From NCBI GenBank assembly GCA_007751255.1, contig CP036296.1:2294001-2358000 (forward strand): a stretch of DNA of 64,000 nt. The letters are read 5' to 3'. Below are positions 31,329 to 39,448 of this stretch, one piece after another. Each line of letters starts with the position of its first letter. Positions within the stretch are counted from its first letter, which is position 1. The notes under the pieces were generated by a model. It had not been told where the DNA came from and made no database searches. It saw nothing but the letters and a program-made list of their open reading frames with translations. A program made the translations under genes and the position numbers. The DNA is from Engelhardtia mirabilis. GTDB taxonomy: Bacteria > Planctomycetota > UBA1135 > GCA-002686595.

Positions 31329-33311
31329 GTGGGATCCGCAGCGCAGCGCCGCGCCTCCGGCGAACTCGACTCTATCGTGGCCGAGCGAGTGGCCCTCGTG
31401 GCGGGGGTGCTGGCGGCCGCGCTGCTGGGCGGCGTGGCGACGCTCCTACTCGGGACTTCGGGGTCCCTGGGCCGGGGGGTGCTGGCCGAGAGGGCGGCGA
31501 ATCGCTCCGGCCTGGTGGAGGCCACGTGGCGGCGCATCGCGGCGGATCGGGAGCTTTGGTTCGGGGAAGCAGAGGGAGCTGTCTCCAGCTTCGACCCCGC
31601 CGCGAAGCCGCCGGGCGCCGATCCCCTGGCGCCAGAGGACCTGGGCCCCGACGCTCCGGCCTTCTCCGCCCTGCTCGACGAGGCTCGGCGCCTGCGCTCG
31701 GCTGGAGTCGACCCACTGCGGGTTCACCAGGCACTCGATGGCGCGGCCAACCTGGCCCGCGGACCGGTACGGGCGGCCGAGGTGGGCCTGGAGCGGCTCC
31801 GCTTCGAGTCGTCCGAGCAGGTCTTGGCCCCGTCGTTCGACGATTTCTGGGCCCAGACTCCGCCAGCGGTTCTGGTCGACGGCTTGCCGGCCGTGGCCAT
31901 CGGCTACTTGACCGTGGCCGAGCGCCTCGATCCCGATCGACGACGCGAGTGCGCCCGCCAGCTCGCCGAGTGGATCGCCAACGGCGCCCTGGCACTGCCG
32001 GAGCAGCCAGCACGTTGGAGCCTCCCGCGCGGTGGTGGGCAACCGACGCTGAGTCGGTCCCCCCGTGTTCGCTCACTCGTCGATTCGATCGAGGGGCTGG
32101 CGGGCGTGCCGCTCGAGGGTGCTCGGGCCGCGTTGGACTCCGCCGCCGTGAGTGCCGCGACCCACGAGCACTTGATCGAACTCGGTTGGACCTCCAAGCC
32201 TGGGCCGAGCTTCATGCCCGAGGGCGGGGGCTTCTGGGCTGCCGCGGCGCGCGCAGAGGGCGGGTTCGGGGCGCGCTGGATCTCGACCGGCGAGTTGGCC
32301 GCGAAGCTCCGCGATTCGGTCGCCTCCGGGACCATCGAAGACGGCGAGTTGGCGGTGGCGCTGGGTCCGGACGACATCGGGCTGGGCGCGGCGGTGGGGC
32401 CGCCGATTCGGCTCGCGGGTCTGCCGCTCGAGGCCCAACTGCGCCACCCCGACCCTTCGTTCATGGCGGCCTCCGGCGGAGCGCGGGTGCGGGCGATCGC
32501 CTTCGGGCTCTATGCCCTGGCGGCCCTGGCCCTCGCGGCCGGTTGGACCACGCGCAACTCGCTCATGCGCCAGCGGCGACTGGCCGCCCTGCGCAGTCGC
32601 TGGGTCGCCGCGGTGAGTCACGAGCTGCGCACGCCCGTCGCCGCCCTGACCCTGACCGCGGGGCGACTCGAGCGCACGCGCCTGGAGCACCCCGAGCGAC
32701 TGCCGCGCTACCACGAGGCGATCCGCGCGGAGTCCGAGCGGCTCGAACGGCTGGTCGCACAGGTGATGGACATCGCGCGCATCGAGCGCGGACGCCCGCC
32801 GGCCCTGCGCCTGGAAGCGTTGGATCCGAGCGCGGTGTTGGAGGGAATCGTCGAGCGTGGCCGCCTGGCCCTCGCCGATCGGGGGCTCGAGCTCGAGCTG
32901 GATCGCAGCGAGCTGCCGGCGGTGGTCGTGCTCGACAGCCTGGCCCTGGGCCGCGCCCTCGAGAACCTGATCGAGAACGCCGCTCACCATTCCGGTGGCG
33001 AGGTCGTGCTCGTGCGCTGGCGCCGCGACGGGTCGAATCTCTTGGTGGACGTGCGCGACGACGGCCGCGGCCTGCCCGACGACTCGCGCCTGTTCGACGC
33101 CTTCCACCGCGGCGAGGGCGCGGATAATGCGCGAGGCGTAGGCCTCGGGCTCGGGATCGCGCGGGAACTCGTGCGGGCCCACGGCGGCGACTTGACGGCG
33201 CTCGCGGGTACGGATGGGCGCTTCAAGGGGGCGGCCTTCCGCATCCTCCTGCCCCTGCGCGCCGCGCCCGGCGACGAGCGACGTGATCAGAGCGAGGAGC
33301 GCAGCGCGTGA
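31329..33311 (+). CDS. Two-component sensor histidine kinase
   Basis: Membrane sensor of about 660 residues. A membrane helix lies near 20-40, then an extracytoplasmic sensing region of about 350 residues that matches no sensor domain I know, and a second helix near 391-408. The HisKA motif VSHELRTPVA has its phospho-acceptor at His431, and the HATPase domain has ENLIENAAHHS (N box), DDGRGLPD (G1) and GVGLGLGIARE (G2). The start is GTG 31329 by position relative to the first helix; GTG 31377 is possible. It overlaps the response regulator start by four bases (GTGA), so the pair is co-translated. The signal is unknown. Confidence 0.9.
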   Translation: MGSAAQRRASGELDSIVAERVALVAGVLAAALLGGVATLLLGTSGSLGRGVLAERAANRSGLVEATWRRIAADRELWFGEAEGAVSSFDPAAKPPGADPLAPEDLGPDAPAFSALLDEARRLRSAGVDPLRVHQALDGAANLARGPVRAAEVGLERLRFESSEQVLAPSFDDFWAQTPPAVLVDGLPAVAIGYLTVAERLDPDRRRECARQLAEWIANGALALPEQPARWSLPRGGGQPTLSRSPRVRSLVDSIEGLAGVPLEGARAALDSAAVSAATHEHLIELGWTSKPGPSFMPEGGGFWAAAARAEGGFGARWISTGELAAKLRDSVASGTIEDGELAVALGPDDIGLGAAVGPPIRLAGLPLEAQLRHPDPSFMAASGGARVRAIAFGLYALAALALAAGWTTRNSLMRQRRLAALRSRWVAAVSHELRTPVAALTLTAGRLERTRLEHPERLPRYHEAIRAESERLERLVAQVMDIARIERGRPPALRLEALDPSAVLEGIVERGRLALADRGLELELDRSELPAVVVLDSLALGRALENLIENAAHHSGGEVVLVRWRRDGSNLLVDVRDDGRGLPDDSRLFDAFHRGEGADNARGVGLGLGIARELVRAHGGDLTALAGTDGRFKGAAFRILLPLRAAPGDERRDQSEERSA

Positions 33312-34006
33312 GCGAGCGGACACGGGTGTTGTTGATCGAGGACGAGGCGTCGATTCGGATGCCTCTGGTGGACGAGCTCTTGGACGCCGGCTACGAGGTG
33401 CTCGAGGCAGCCGACGGCGAGCTCGGTCTGACCATGGCCCTGCGCGAGGACCCCGACCTGATCCTGCTGGACCTGATGCTGCCTGGGCGCGATGGCTTCT
33501 CGGTCCTGCGCGCCCTGCGCGCCGATCGCGTCGTCGCACCAGTGATCGTGCTCTCGGCCCGCGGCGAGGAGTGGGACCGCGTGCAGGGCTTCGAGGTCGG
33601 CGCCGACGATTACCTGGTCAAGCCCTTCAGCGCCCGCGAGCTGCTCTTGCGGATCAAGGCCTTGCTGCTGCGCTCGCGCGGCGCCGCGCCGGGGGTCGCG
33701 GCCGGCGGCCTCGTGCGCCTCGGTGCGGCCACGATCGACTTCGGGGGCTACGGCGTCGAACGCGGTGGTGTCCGCCAGGCGCTCTCGCGTCGCGAGTTGG
33801 ATCTGTTGCAGTACCTGCTCGAGCGCGAGGGCCGCGCCTGCTCTCGCGACGAGCTCCTGGATCAGGTCTGGGGGTTGGAGGCCGACGTGACGCCGCGCAC
33901 GGTCGACCAGCACGTGCTCAAGCTCCGCAAGAAGCTCGAGCCCGACCCCGACGCCCCCGTGCACCTGCTCACGATCCGCGGCGTGGGCTATCAGTTGGTG
34001 CGCTGA
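33308..34006 (+). CDS. Two-component response regulator, OmpR/PhoB family
   Basis: DNA-binding regulator of 232 residues and partner of the overlapping kinase. The receiver domain has the acidic pocket (IEDE, residues 10-13), phospho-acceptor Asp55 in LLDLMLPG and conserved Lys105 in DDYLVKPFS. The winged-helix Trans_reg_C domain (about 135-232) has LSRRELDLLQYLLERE and VDQHVLKLRKKLEPD, ending TIRGVGYQLVR. Target genes cannot be read from the sequence; the HEAT-repeat gene 140 bp downstream on the same strand is a possible one. Confidence 0.95.
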   Translation: MSERTRVLLIEDEASIRMPLVDELLDAGYEVLEAADGELGLTMALREDPDLILLDLMLPGRDGFSVLRALRADRVVAPVIVLSARGEEWDRVQGFEVGADDYLVKPFSARELLLRIKALLLRSRGAAPGVAAGGLVRLGAATIDFGGYGVERGGVRQALSRRELDLLQYLLEREGRACSRDELLDQVWGLEADVTPRTVDQHVLKLRKKLEPDPDAPVHLLTIRGVGYQLVR

Positions 34007-34145
34007 GACGCAGCCTGCGCCGGTGACATGGCGTTGACACGGCGTGCGCCGGCCCGTGACGGCTCGCCCCTTCGATCGTCGTCCAATGCGCCCTTACGAC
34101 TCCGCACGGGAGCCCGCACGGCGGGCCATTTCACACGAGGGGCAT

Positions 34146-37100
34146 ATGAAACGAATCGCAATCACGAGCCTGGCCGCGATCCTCTGGTTGGGGAGCGCCG
34201 CGGGGGCACAGGGGACCGACCAGCGCGACTACGAGACCTTCACCCGCTGGATGACGGCCCAGCCGGCCGTGGTCAAGCTGAACGAGAAGCTCCAGGCCTA
34301 CTCGATCGGCACCGGGGAGTGCCGCGAGAAGCTGGAGGAGGAGCTGGCCGGGATCGAGTTGATGGTCGCCACCGAGAACGTATCCGCGTTCGTCGTGGAG
34401 CGACTGGAGCTGCTGCGTCTGGTGGCGTCGGCCGACCTCATGCCGTCCGCGCTGCGCGGCGAGCCGATCACGGACCTTGTCGGGCGCACGGCTCGGCTCG
34501 CGGCGCGGGCCCACATGGCAGTGGGGGAGGTGGACGCTGCGCGCGAGGTCCTGACCGAGTTGCTCCCCGACGAGGAGAGCTGGCGCAGGGCAACGGGGCA
34601 GGTCTTCGCGGGGGATGCGCCCGCAGACGTGAAGGCGCTGGCCCTGAGGGCGCAGGCACGCACCGGCCTGGATGCGCAGCTCGACGCCCAGCTCGCGCTG
34701 CCGGAGCACGCCGCACTCCTGGAGCGCGCGAGGTCCATGCAGCAGGGCGGCGCTCCCGACTGGCTCGGCGAGATCCTCGAGCCCTTGGCCGCGGAATGGG
34801 CGAGGGCGCATCTCGACGTGCCTTCGCGCGAGGTCTACGACTCGGTTCGCCAGATGGGCGTCTCCGGGGGTCGGGCCTTCGAGTCCTGGCAGATCGCGAG
34901 CGCGACGATCTGGATCCTGGCCACGGATCGGTGGGGGGCGAACTCCACCGACGTCTTGTTCGACAACCTGTGCCAGACGGATCCGGAGCTCGCTGGCGAG
35001 CTCGATGCGCTGATCGCGCCGAGGGAAGGCCTCGCCTGGCGTCGAGCCGCCGTCTCGGGGGCCTCTTCGGCCTTGGGCCGCAACACCGACGAAGCCTTGG
35101 TCCTGGCCCTGTCGCCCCTGGTCGTGAGGTTCCTGGAGGATGACCGACTGATCGGGGATCCCAAGTTCAAGAGCGTCCTGAGGCGCGTGGCCCAGGGGCC
35201 GGCCTTCGTCCCGGTGGAGCTCGTCGAGGCCTGGCGCGAGGCCATCCGCACCGGCTCGGTCGACGACGCGTTGTTTTTGATCTCGATCTGGGGGGCGATG
35301 CCGCGGGATCCGTGGGGAGACGCGCGCCCGAGGTTCCCCAAGAACGAGGACTGGAATCGGGACGTGCAGGCTGCGTGTTTGGAGCACCCTGCCAGCGAGA
35401 TCCGCCTGCTCGCGGCACCGACCTTCATCGGCACTGGTGAGGGCGAGGCGATCTACGGTTGGGCGGGCGACGCGGACCCGCGCCTACGCCAGATGGCGCT
35501 CGAGCGCCTGCGCCATCGCAATGCGTTCTCGAGTTGGCCGATCGAGCCTTCGAGTGCGGAGTTCGAGGCCGTGCTGCAACTCGTGGCCGACCCCGAGCCG
35601 GAGATTCGAGGCGCTGCGGTGGAGGACGTGCTGGGTGCGCGCAATCCCATCCCGGCGTGGCTCGAGGCCGCGCTCGAAGCGGCGACCGACGAAGAGCGTC
35701 TAGGGCTTGTGGAGCGCCTGGTGAGGCTCCCCCTGGGCAGCGCTTGGAGTCTCACCCTGGCGCAGAACGGCGGGCTGCGGGCGCGGATTGCCGCCGACCC
35801 CGACCCGGCCGTGCGGGCAGCGCTGGTGGGGGGGCCGTGGCAGACCCCCGAGACGGTCAGCGAAGTCGTGGGACGCGCCGCCGCAGACCCCGCGCCCGAG
35901 GTCCGCGACGCGGTGGACGCTTGGCTCGAGTACTCGGAGAATTACGACGGTCCTTTCGGGGAGGTGCTGCTGGCTCGAATGCGCGACGCGATGTCGCCGT
36001 TCGACTTGACGACCCTTCCTCGGGAGAGGGCCTTCGAGCTGGTCGCTCGGTCGGGTGCCCTCGGCGAGCTGCTAGGCCTTGCACTCGATCGAGGTGACTC
36101 GCTGCTGCGTCAGCTGGTGCTCGAGTCGCTGGCGGCCACTCCGAAGTCAGCCTTCTCGGATCCTGACCGCAGGCCCGCGATCGTGGATGAGGTCGGCCTC
36201 GATCTGGTCATTCGGGGGGCTCGCGGAGGCTGGTCCTCGCTCGCACCTGAAGTGCAGGGCAAGCTCGCCTGGAGACTCGCGATGCTCGGTGAGAGTCAGG
36301 CGGCCATCGCTGCCGATCGAACCAATCCGCCGGAGCTGCGCTGGGCGGCGTTGACCCAAGCGCCGGAGGCGGACCGGCCGACGGCAGCCGAGTTCCTGGC
36401 AATGCTCGATGAGTCGCTCGCCGGTGAGAAGCCCTTCCAGGCCTTCCCGCCGGCGGAGCTCAGGCAGATGGTACGGGACAGCCGGCTCGCCGGGGCCAAC
36501 CCCAATCTCGCCGCTTGGCTCGCGTCCCACCCGGCTGAACCGGCCGAGGCGCTCTGGCGGGCCGAGACCCGCGGTCTCGTCTACGCGCTGCTCGATGATC
36601 AGGGCGAGGGGGCCACGGAGGCGGCGACGGCGATCCTCTCCGACTTCTGTCACTCGTTATTCACGGGCGCGAACGGTGGCAACGCCATTCCCGACAGGCT
36701 GCGTTCGGTCGTCCTCGCGCACGGAGAGGACCCGCAGTTGATCGCCGAACTCGGGCGGGCGTTGCGAGAGAGGCCCGATTCGAGGTTGGTCGGTATCGCG
36801 GCGGCGGCGCAGTCGGAGGAGCTGATCGATCCACTCGGGAGCTTGGTGGAGATGAGCTTCGACCGCCTGCTCGAGCTGACTCGGTCGACGGAGGGCTCGG
36901 TTCGATCGGAGTTGATCATCGCCATCCAGCAGACCGCCGCCAGTGGGCTGCGCCGCTTTCCCGGCAACCCGCGGGCCAACGAGGCGCTGCGGCGGGGCAT
37001 GCTCCAGGGGAGCGAGAGGTTGCGAGACACCTGCGCGGGTGTCTTGGAATCCCATGCGGCCTACCTCGAGCTCGAGCAGAGCAGCGGCCAGGTCGAGACG

Positions 37101-37349
37101 GTCGCGGGCGCCAAGGCGCGCCTGTTCGCGATGCTGAAGGGTGACGACGCCGCGCAGGCGGCCGAGGCGGCGCGGGCTCTGGCGACGATCGGTGCGGTGG
37201 AGGCCCTGCCGGATTTGATCGGGGCCCTGGCCCACCCGGACGCGGGGGTGCGAGCGGCGGCGCGGGAGTCGATCGATCGGCTGAACGCCCGGGAGCCCTT
37301 GCGCGAGGCACCGGCAGTCGAAGAGTCGAGGCGGACGGACGGGGACTGA
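34146..37349 (+). CDS. Large exported HEAT-repeat protein
   Basis: 1067 residues with a signal peptide (MKRIAITSLAAILWLGSAAG, cut near AGAQ). Most of the chain is alpha-helical pairs of HEAT type, clearest at the C-terminus (EALPDLIGALAHPDAGVRAAA) and in the middle (ADPEPEIRGAAVEDVLGARN, DPDPAVRAALVGGPW). No catalytic motif is visible. HEAT proteins usually act as scaffolds. The start is fixed by GAGGGG a few bases upstream and by the signal peptide. It follows the two-component system and is followed by a hairpin at 37366-37409. Confidence 0.85.
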   Translation: MKRIAITSLAAILWLGSAAGAQGTDQRDYETFTRWMTAQPAVVKLNEKLQAYSIGTGECREKLEEELAGIELMVATENVSAFVVERLELLRLVASADLMPSALRGEPITDLVGRTARLAARAHMAVGEVDAAREVLTELLPDEESWRRATGQVFAGDAPADVKALALRAQARTGLDAQLDAQLALPEHAALLERARSMQQGGAPDWLGEILEPLAAEWARAHLDVPSREVYDSVRQMGVSGGRAFESWQIASATIWILATDRWGANSTDVLFDNLCQTDPELAGELDALIAPREGLAWRRAAVSGASSALGRNTDEALVLALSPLVVRFLEDDRLIGDPKFKSVLRRVAQGPAFVPVELVEAWREAIRTGSVDDALFLISIWGAMPRDPWGDARPRFPKNEDWNRDVQAACLEHPASEIRLLAAPTFIGTGEGEAIYGWAGDADPRLRQMALERLRHRNAFSSWPIEPSSAEFEAVLQLVADPEPEIRGAAVEDVLGARNPIPAWLEAALEAATDEERLGLVERLVRLPLGSAWSLTLAQNGGLRARIAADPDPAVRAALVGGPWQTPETVSEVVGRAAADPAPEVRDAVDAWLEYSENYDGPFGEVLLARMRDAMSPFDLTTLPRERAFELVARSGALGELLGLALDRGDSLLRQLVLESLAATPKSAFSDPDRRPAIVDEVGLDLVIRGARGGWSSLAPEVQGKLAWRLAMLGESQAAIAADRTNPPELRWAALTQAPEADRPTAAEFLAMLDESLAGEKPFQAFPPAELRQMVRDSRLAGANPNLAAWLASHPAEPAEALWRAETRGLVYALLDDQGEGATEAATAILSDFCHSLFTGANGGNAIPDRLRSVVLAHGEDPQLIAELGRALRERPDSRLVGIAAAAQSEELIDPLGSLVEMSFDRLLELTRSTEGSVRSELIIAIQQTAASGLRRFPGNPRANEALRRGMLQGSERLRDTCAGVLESHAAYLELEQSSGQVETVAGAKARLFAMLKGDDAAQAAEAARALATIGAVEALPDLIGALAHPDAGVRAAARESIDRLNAREPLREAPAVEESRRTDGD

Positions 37350-37365
37350 TTCGGACGGCGACGCG

Positions 37366-37409
37366 CGAGGCGACGACCGGCCACCCACGGGAGGTCGGGC
37401 GTCGCCTCG
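37366..37409 (+). terminator. Hairpin downstream of the HEAT-repeat gene
   Basis: A 10-bp stem CGAGGCGACG / CGTCGCCTCG (37366-37375 with 37400-37409) closing a 24-nt loop, followed by TTTCC, 16 bases after the stop. Confidence 0.6.
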
Positions 37410-37475
37410 TTTCCGTTGGCGGCGGCGCAAGAAAGGCGCCCGCGGGCCAGCGGACCGGGCGCAGAATGTTCGCCC

Positions 37476-38822
37476 ATGTTCGGCCGCCGACCCATCGCCC
37501 TCGCCACCGTCGTGACCCTCGGACTGCTGCTCGCCGCCTGTGATGGTGGGGAGGCGCGCGGCGCGGGGAACTCCGCGCCGACTCGCGTCGAGCGTTCCGA
37601 CGACCCGCGCGCCGCGGCCCTGCGCACGGCCCTGGAACAGGGCCAGACCGGGGCGGCGCGGACCCTCTACGACCAGGTCGCGCCGCGGCTCGGGGCCGAG
37701 GGCCCGACCCTGGAGGCGCGGCTCTTGGTGCTCGAGGGCGACGTGCTCGGGGCCCTGCGCGTGCTCGAGGCGGCCAAGACCGACTGGCCCGGCGACGGGC
37801 GGCCCTTCGCGGCGGCTGCCGAGCTGTATGCGGGTCTCGGCCGGCTGCAGGCGGCCCAGGACGAGGTCGATCGCGGCCAGGCGGTGGTGGGGCGCACGCC
37901 GGCGTTGATCCGCGCCCTGGGGATCGTCGGCATCGCTACCCCCGGCGGTGCCCAGTCGGGCCTACAGCTGCTCGAGGAGGCGCGCCGCGCGGACCCGAAC
38001 CTGCCCTTCTGCACCGAGCCCCTGGCCACGGCGCGCACGCTCGTGGCTCGGATCGCCCTGCAGCAGCCCGATCTGCCCCGGGCCGAGGCCCTGGCGCGGG
38101 GGGCCCTGGAGCTGCGGCCCGGGGACGCCGACGCGCGCGTGACCCTGGCCGACGTGCTCGAGGGCAAGGGGGACTTCGAACCGGCTGTGGTCCTGATGGA
38201 GGCGCTCTTCGAGGAGGGCGAGGTCAGCGTCGACGACCTGCGCGAGCTACTGACCCACGCGGCCACCGCGGCGATGGTGGAGCGCGACCTGGCGCGGCAG
38301 TTGGCGCATCTGTTGCGCGCGCGGGAGTTGGGCGCCACCGAGGCCCAGTTGGGCTTCGGCGCGACCGTGCTGCGTCGCGAGGCCCAGTCGGCGATCGACC
38401 GCGGGCGTGAGGCGCAGAAGGCCGCTCGACTGCTCGACGTCGAGGGGGCTGATGAAGAGCTGCGCGCCATGCGCGCCGAGAAGCTGGCCGAGGCCGAGGG
38501 GGAGTACCTCTACGCCCGCCGCCTGGACCCCGAGGCGATCGAAGCCTTCCACCGCCTGGCCCAGCTCGAGTGGGACCGGGGGGACTACCGCGAGGCCGCC
38601 CTGGCCTGGGAGTCGGCGGCGGCGCGGGTCCGCACCCTCCCGGAGGGCTCGCCGCGGCCCGCGGTGCCCCTGCACGAGAACGCCGCCCAGGCCTGGCGCA
38701 AGGCCGGCCGCCCGGACCTGGCCCGCGACACCCTGACGGGCTACCTGGCCGAGGAGCCTGAGGGGGAATGGGCCGCGAGCACCCGCGCGCTGCTGGTCGA
38801 GATCGAGGCCGCGGACGAATGA
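37476..38822 (+). CDS. TPR-type lipoprotein
   Basis: 448 residues with a lipoprotein signal (LATVVTLGLLLAAC, lipid Cys at about 22). The mature part is Ala/Leu/Glu-rich helical repeats of TPR type, for example LPRAEALARGALELRPGDAD and YREAALAWESAAARV. Function unknown; it is probably a scaffold at the periplasmic face of a membrane. ATG 37476 is chosen for the signal. A 7-bp hairpin (38843-38849 with 38855-38861) follows the stop by about 20 bases and may be its terminator. Confidence 0.85.
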   Translation: MFGRRPIALATVVTLGLLLAACDGGEARGAGNSAPTRVERSDDPRAAALRTALEQGQTGAARTLYDQVAPRLGAEGPTLEARLLVLEGDVLGALRVLEAAKTDWPGDGRPFAAAAELYAGLGRLQAAQDEVDRGQAVVGRTPALIRALGIVGIATPGGAQSGLQLLEEARRADPNLPFCTEPLATARTLVARIALQQPDLPRAEALARGALELRPGDADARVTLADVLEGKGDFEPAVVLMEALFEEGEVSVDDLRELLTHAATAAMVERDLARQLAHLLRARELGATEAQLGFGATVLRREAQSAIDRGREAQKAARLLDVEGADEELRAMRAEKLAEAEGEYLYARRLDPEAIEAFHRLAQLEWDRGDYREAALAWESAAARVRTLPEGSPRPAVPLHENAAQAWRKAGRPDLARDTLTGYLAEEPEGEWAASTRALLVEIEAADE

Positions 38823-39448
38823 GCCCCGGTGGGTGAACCTCGGCGGCCCCCTGCGGGCCGCGGAGCTTCGCCCGGTTGACATCCGGCGGCCGCATCTCGA
38901 GGACCGGTCACCGGCGGCCGAGAATCGCGGGGCCGAGATTCGCGGGGCCGACGCCCGGACCGTGGGGGCCACGCCGCCCGGAGGGCTGCTCCGGTGGGGC
39001 CTCGTCTCGAGGGTCCGCGGGCAGAACTCCCCGCCATTTGCCTCTCGGGCCGACCTGACCGCTGCGAATGGGGGAAACTTTTGCCATCCGGGCCAGTGAG
39101 CCGAGTCCGGAGGGAACCTGGGGACGCCCCGCCGGGTCACTACGCTGTCGTTCCCCCGCGGCCCGGACTCCCCCGGGCCCATGAGCGCCTCCGCGGCGCA
39201 TCAAGCCCGCTCGATCCACCGATCAGACCAAGCCCCCGGACCTACTTCGGTTCGCGGGTCGACCTCCCTTTCCAGGGCGGGATAGCGTTGATCGGAGGCT
39301 CTCGAGATGGGGCGGTCGTGCGACCACAGGTCACGACCTACTGCCAAACGGGCCACTGCCCAACGAGCCACCCCGCGGGGGGAGATACGGCGCCGGCGCG
39401 CCAGATTCTCGACTCCTTCGGATTCGGCCAACCGACCCGATCGAACAC
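38823..39448. other. Gene-free region before the protease array
   Basis: A 626-bp stretch. It contains a 7-bp GC hairpin just after the TPR lipoprotein gene, a double 15-bp repeat (GAGAATCGCGGGGCC and a one-change copy, 38920-38949), and an imperfect dyad with 22-bp arms at 39020-39041 and 39064-39085. No gene is supported. It should hold the promoter of the first protease gene. Confidence 0.5.

Noticed and set aside
38833-39099. Small plus-strand gene before the protease array
   Set aside because: The frame crosses a duplicated 15-bp unit and a hairpin, lacks a ribosome site and resembles no known protein.
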